A stretch of 6,896 nt of DNA, taken from the NCBI GenBank assembly GCA_021162305.1, contig JAGGYX010000025.1:1-6896 (forward strand). Direction: 5' to 3'. Source of the stretch: Thermoplasmata archaeon. GTDB lineage: Archaea; Thermoplasmatota; E2; UBA202; JdFR-43. The position numbers were made by a program, and so were the translations under genes. The notes under the pieces are model-generated. The model saw nothing but the letters and a program-made list of their open reading frames with translations. It was not told the origin of the DNA and made no database searches. Of this stretch, positions 4,978-6,896 are shown piece by piece (position 1 is the stretch's first letter; each line of letters opens with the position of its first letter).

Positions 4978-5430
4978 ATGGAAACAAAAATATTTATTGT
5001 CAAAACACAGGTGGGGCAGGAGGAAAATGTTGCAAATATGTTTGAAAAAGCTGCTAAAAGAAGCGGAAAGATAGCAGCAATACTTGCCCCAAAAGAACTC
5101 CGTGGCTACATTTTTGTTGAAAGCGAGGATATAAACTTGATTAAAACATTGATAAGGCACATGAAATATGCAAGAGATGTTCTCGAAAAGGATATTAAAA
5201 TAGAAGAAATAGAGCATTTTCTATTCCCACCATCAAGCGTCGCCAATATCGAGGAAGGAATGATTGTAGAGCTTGTTAGCGGACCATTTAAGGGAGAAAA
5301 GGCAAAGGTTACAAGAATTGATGACACAAAAGAAGAAATAACTGTCGAGTTATTAGATGCAATGGTTCCCATCCCCATAACTGTTAGAGGTGAACAGGTA
5401 AGAATATTAAAGAAAAAAGAGGAGGGATAA
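4978..5430 (+). CDS. spt5: Transcription elongation factor Spt5 (NusG family)
   Basis: A 150-residue protein. The NGN domain spans 1 to about 82. It starts IFIVKTQVGQEENVA and includes the conserved RGYIFVE (42-48), which ends the sheet that contacts the RNA polymerase clamp. The KOW domain lies at about 90-147: EEGMIVELVSGPFKGEKAKV, then EEITVELLDAMVPIPITVRGEQV. This is the usual archaeal length and order. With Spt4 it bridges the polymerase clamp and protrusion and keeps elongation processive; the KOW domain can also couple to ribosomes. The ATG follows the secE TAA with no gap, with GGGAT just upstream as a weak ribosome binding site, and the stop is one base from the rpl11 start. Archaeal spt5 commonly lies between secE and ribosomal stalk genes, which agrees with the assignment. 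Confidence 0.95.
   Translation: METKIFIVKTQVGQEENVANMFEKAAKRSGKIAAILAPKELRGYIFVESEDINLIKTLIRHMKYARDVLEKDIKIEEIEHFLFPPSSVANIEEGMIVELVSGPFKGEKAKVTRIDDTKEEITVELLDAMVPIPITVRGEQVRILKKKEEG
5421..5426 (+). promoter_or_regulatory. Ribosome binding site of rpl11 (GGAGGG)
   Basis: GGAGGG lies within the last codons of spt5, five bases before the ATG at 5432. It is the strongest Shine-Dalgarno in the cluster, fitting the high demand for a ribosomal protein compared with its upstream neighbours. Confidence 0.65.
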
Positions 5431-5431
5431 A

Positions 5432-5902
5432 ATGGAAGAAATAGAGGTATTGGTTGAAGGAGGCAAAGCTTCTGCTGGTCCACCTCTTGGTCCAGCTCTT
5501 GGTCCTTTGGGCTTAAATGTGATGGAAGTTGTTAAAAAAATAAATGAAGTAACAAAAGATTTTCAGGGAATGAAAGTGCCAGTAAAAATAATGGTTGACT
5601 CAGCTACAAAAAATTTTGAATTAAAAGTGGGGACTCCGCCTGCGTCTGCTCTTATAATGAAGAGGGCAGGTATTGAAAAAGGGACTGGAGATGAAAATCC
5701 AGTTGGCAATATAACCATGAAAGATGTCATAGAGATTGCAAAAATGAAGAAGAACGATCTCCTTGGAAAAGATTTGAAAGCAAAGGCAAAGGAGATTATT
5801 GGAACATGTGTTTCAATGGGCATTACAATAGATGGAATGAAAGGAAAAGAAGCAATCAAAAAAATAGAAGAAGGAACTTATGAAGAATTCTTTAAAGAAT
5901 AA
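5432..5902 (+). CDS. rpl11: Large subunit ribosomal protein L11 (uL11)
   Basis: A 156-residue protein of standard archaeal length. The N-terminal domain (1 to about 67) has the GGKASAGPPLGPALGPLGLN signature (10-29) and the VPVKIMVD strand. The C-terminal rRNA-binding domain (about 68-145) has TPPASALIMKRAG (68-80), the helix MKDVIEIAKMK and GTCVSMGITIDG (124-135). L11 binds the GTPase-associated centre of 23S rRNA at the stalk base and helps factor-dependent GTP hydrolysis. In many euryarchaea it is followed by L1, L10 and the stalk protein L12. Here the cluster stops after L11 and meets a convergent gene, so those partners must lie elsewhere. The last eleven bases overlap the end of the minus-strand surface protein gene. 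Confidence 0.96.
   Translation: MEEIEVLVEGGKASAGPPLGPALGPLGLNVMEVVKKINEVTKDFQGMKVPVKIMVDSATKNFELKVGTPPASALIMKRAGIEKGTGDENPVGNITMKDVIEIAKMKKNDLLGKDLKAKAKEIIGTCVSMGITIDGMKGKEAIKKIEEGTYEEFFKE
5887..5900. repeat. 14-bp perfect palindrome at the convergent gene overlap
   Basis: ATTCTTTAAAGAAT reads the same on both strands and contains or touches the stop codons of both genes (minus TAA 5894-5892, plus TAA 5900-5902). Both proteins therefore end in codons drawn from the same bases. A weak hairpin acting on both transcripts is possible, but the stem is AT-rich and lacks a loop. Confidence 0.4.
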
Positions 5903-6896
5903 GGACTAAAGCATTTACGCTTTTCGTAGCCACATTTCCTGCTTTATCATATGCTTTTATTTTAATTTCATGTCTTCCTATTGCCATTTCCCGCCAGAGC
6001 CATTCATATGGGCTGCTTTTATCAACGCTTTTTAGCTCATTACCAATATAGAACTCAACTTTCTGCATGCCGGATGTGCTATCATTTGCATCTACCTGTA
6101 TCGTTATTTTACCAATTATGAGGGCATTGCCCCCAATTACAGGTATAATGGGGCGGTCAAAAATGTATAGATAATTTTCTATTGGTTTTTTGATTTCCAG
6201 CGATGGCAATGTATTGTCAATTGTAAATCTGCTGGTCACATCCCTTCCCTCATTACCTGTTGTATCTCTGGCAATCATCTGCAATCTATATTCCTTCCCA
6301 TCTTTCAAACCGGTTGTATTCCATGTATAGTTTCCATCATTGGCTAAATCTTCTGCAATTTTTTGCCAAGTGGCGCCGTCGTCGCTGCTATATTTTATGG
6401 TTATTTTGATTTTGTTTCTGGCATCGTGATTGTCGGTAGCATTCCATCTTATCTCAACCTTTCCCCTCAAAATTTCTCCTGCTTTTGGATATGATATTTT
6501 AACATTTGGAGGAGTTTTATCCTTTATTCTAAACGTTCCGTTTGCTTTGCCAATGTTTCCAGCAGAATCTATGGCGGAAATGGAAAAATTGTAGTTTCCA
6601 ACTATGGAATAGGATTGATTGTAATAGTATCCGTTATCATATTCTAGCATGGTGAAATCATGAATGCTTTCATCTGGATATTTAATGCTCAAAGAAACAT
6701 TCTGCACGTTCGCTCCATAAACCAAGCACGATATATTAACAAAGCCTCCAATTTTTTGTAATGGCGGCGTAGCTGTAATGTTTTTTATGGCAGGAGGAGC
6801 TGTGCTTATTGAAAAGTTTTTGCTTGCAATGCTTCCAATATTGCCTGCCTCATCTTTTGCTCTCAGCATAAATGTATAATTTCCTTCTGAAAGATT
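5892..6896 (-). CDS. Cell-surface protein with tandem Ig-like modules, C-terminal part (5' end outside window)
   Basis: The frame is open to the window edge and gives the last 334 residues of a larger protein. At least four Ig/fibronectin-like beta modules are visible. Each ends in A-x-D-x-(A/T)-G-N: AKDEAGN (13-19), AIDSAGN (108-114), ARDTTGN (209-215) and AYDKAGN (315-321), about 95-106 residues apart. Linkers carry TPP or TLP (TAPPAIKN, DKTPPNVKISYP, DNTLPSLEIKKP). The last module contains YLYIFDR (242-248), IIGKITIQVD and YEWLW (297-301), a version I recall as a frequent C-terminal module in archaeal extracellular proteins. Thirteen N-x-S/T sequons are present, twelve of them before the last module, fitting an N-glycosylated exported protein. 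Such modules serve adhesion or cell-surface architecture. No C-terminal membrane anchor is seen; the protein ends ALVLIL. The signal peptide and any catalytic domain would lie upstream of the window. Confidence 0.85.
   Translation of the reverse strand, partial: NLSEGNYTFMLRAKDEAGNIGSIASKNFSISTAPPAIKNITATPPLQKIGGFVNISCLVYGANVQNVSLSIKYPDESIHDFTMLEYDNGYYYNQSYSIVGNYNFSISAIDSAGNIGKANGTFRIKDKTPPNVKISYPKAGEILRGKVEIRWNATDNHDARNKIKITIKYSSDDGATWQKIAEDLANDGNYTWNTTGLKDGKEYRLQMIARDTTGNEGRDVTSRFTIDNTLPSLEIKKPIENYLYIFDRPIIPVIGGNALIIGKITIQVDANDSTSGMQKVEFYIGNELKSVDKSSPYEWLWREMAIGRHEIKIKAYDKAGNVATKSVNALVLIL

Noticed and set aside
5563..5859. A minus-strand open frame opposite rpl11
   Set aside because: It is antisense to conserved L11, with a Phe/Ser/Ile-rich shadow composition and no motif.

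Overview
The window comes from an AT-rich archaeal genome, most likely a euryarchaeote. The core genes are archaeal in type: FtsZ, a short single-span SecE, an NGN-KOW Spt5 and an L11 of archaeal length. A class III signal peptide pilin is also present. Ribosome binding sites are mainly GGTGA, and promoters are TATA boxes lying close to the start codons. The C-terminal module of the surface protein at the right end resembles modules I associate with Thermoplasmatota-related lineages. That lineage assignment comes from memory and is tentative.

Layout. Bases 2-552 (+) hold a type II toxin-antitoxin pair: the end of a small DUF2281-like antitoxin and a PIN-domain VapC toxin. A GC-rich hairpin at 604-636 separates it from a convergent pilin-like gene (1185-676, -) with a clear promoter. 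Next on the minus strand is an AAA ATPase with a winged helix and a DUF4143-type C-terminus (2575-1331). A second, unrelated VapBC pair follows (AbrB-type antitoxin 3288-3055, PIN toxin 3058-2639). Upstream of that pair is a frameshifted remnant of a small gene (3517-3325). The plus strand then carries the housekeeping cluster ftsZ-secE-spt5-rpl11 (3620-5902), whose genes nearly touch. Finally a minus-strand gene (6896-5892, 5' end outside the window) encodes tandem Ig-like modules of a probable glycosylated surface protein. It overlaps the end of rpl11 tail to tail.

How it fits together. Bases 3620-5902 are a core operon joining cell division, Sec translocation, transcription elongation and the ribosome. 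Bases 1-3517 look like accessory DNA, with two toxin pairs of different families, a broken gene and an ATPase. The most striking non-coding signal is at the ATPase promoter. Two identical-architecture palindromes (GTTTAC-N14-GTAAAC, 2567-2592 and 2611-2636) flank the TATA box. One covers the start codon and together they fill the whole intergenic gap. This predicts tight repression by a dimeric DNA-binding protein, possibly the ATPase itself through its winged helix.
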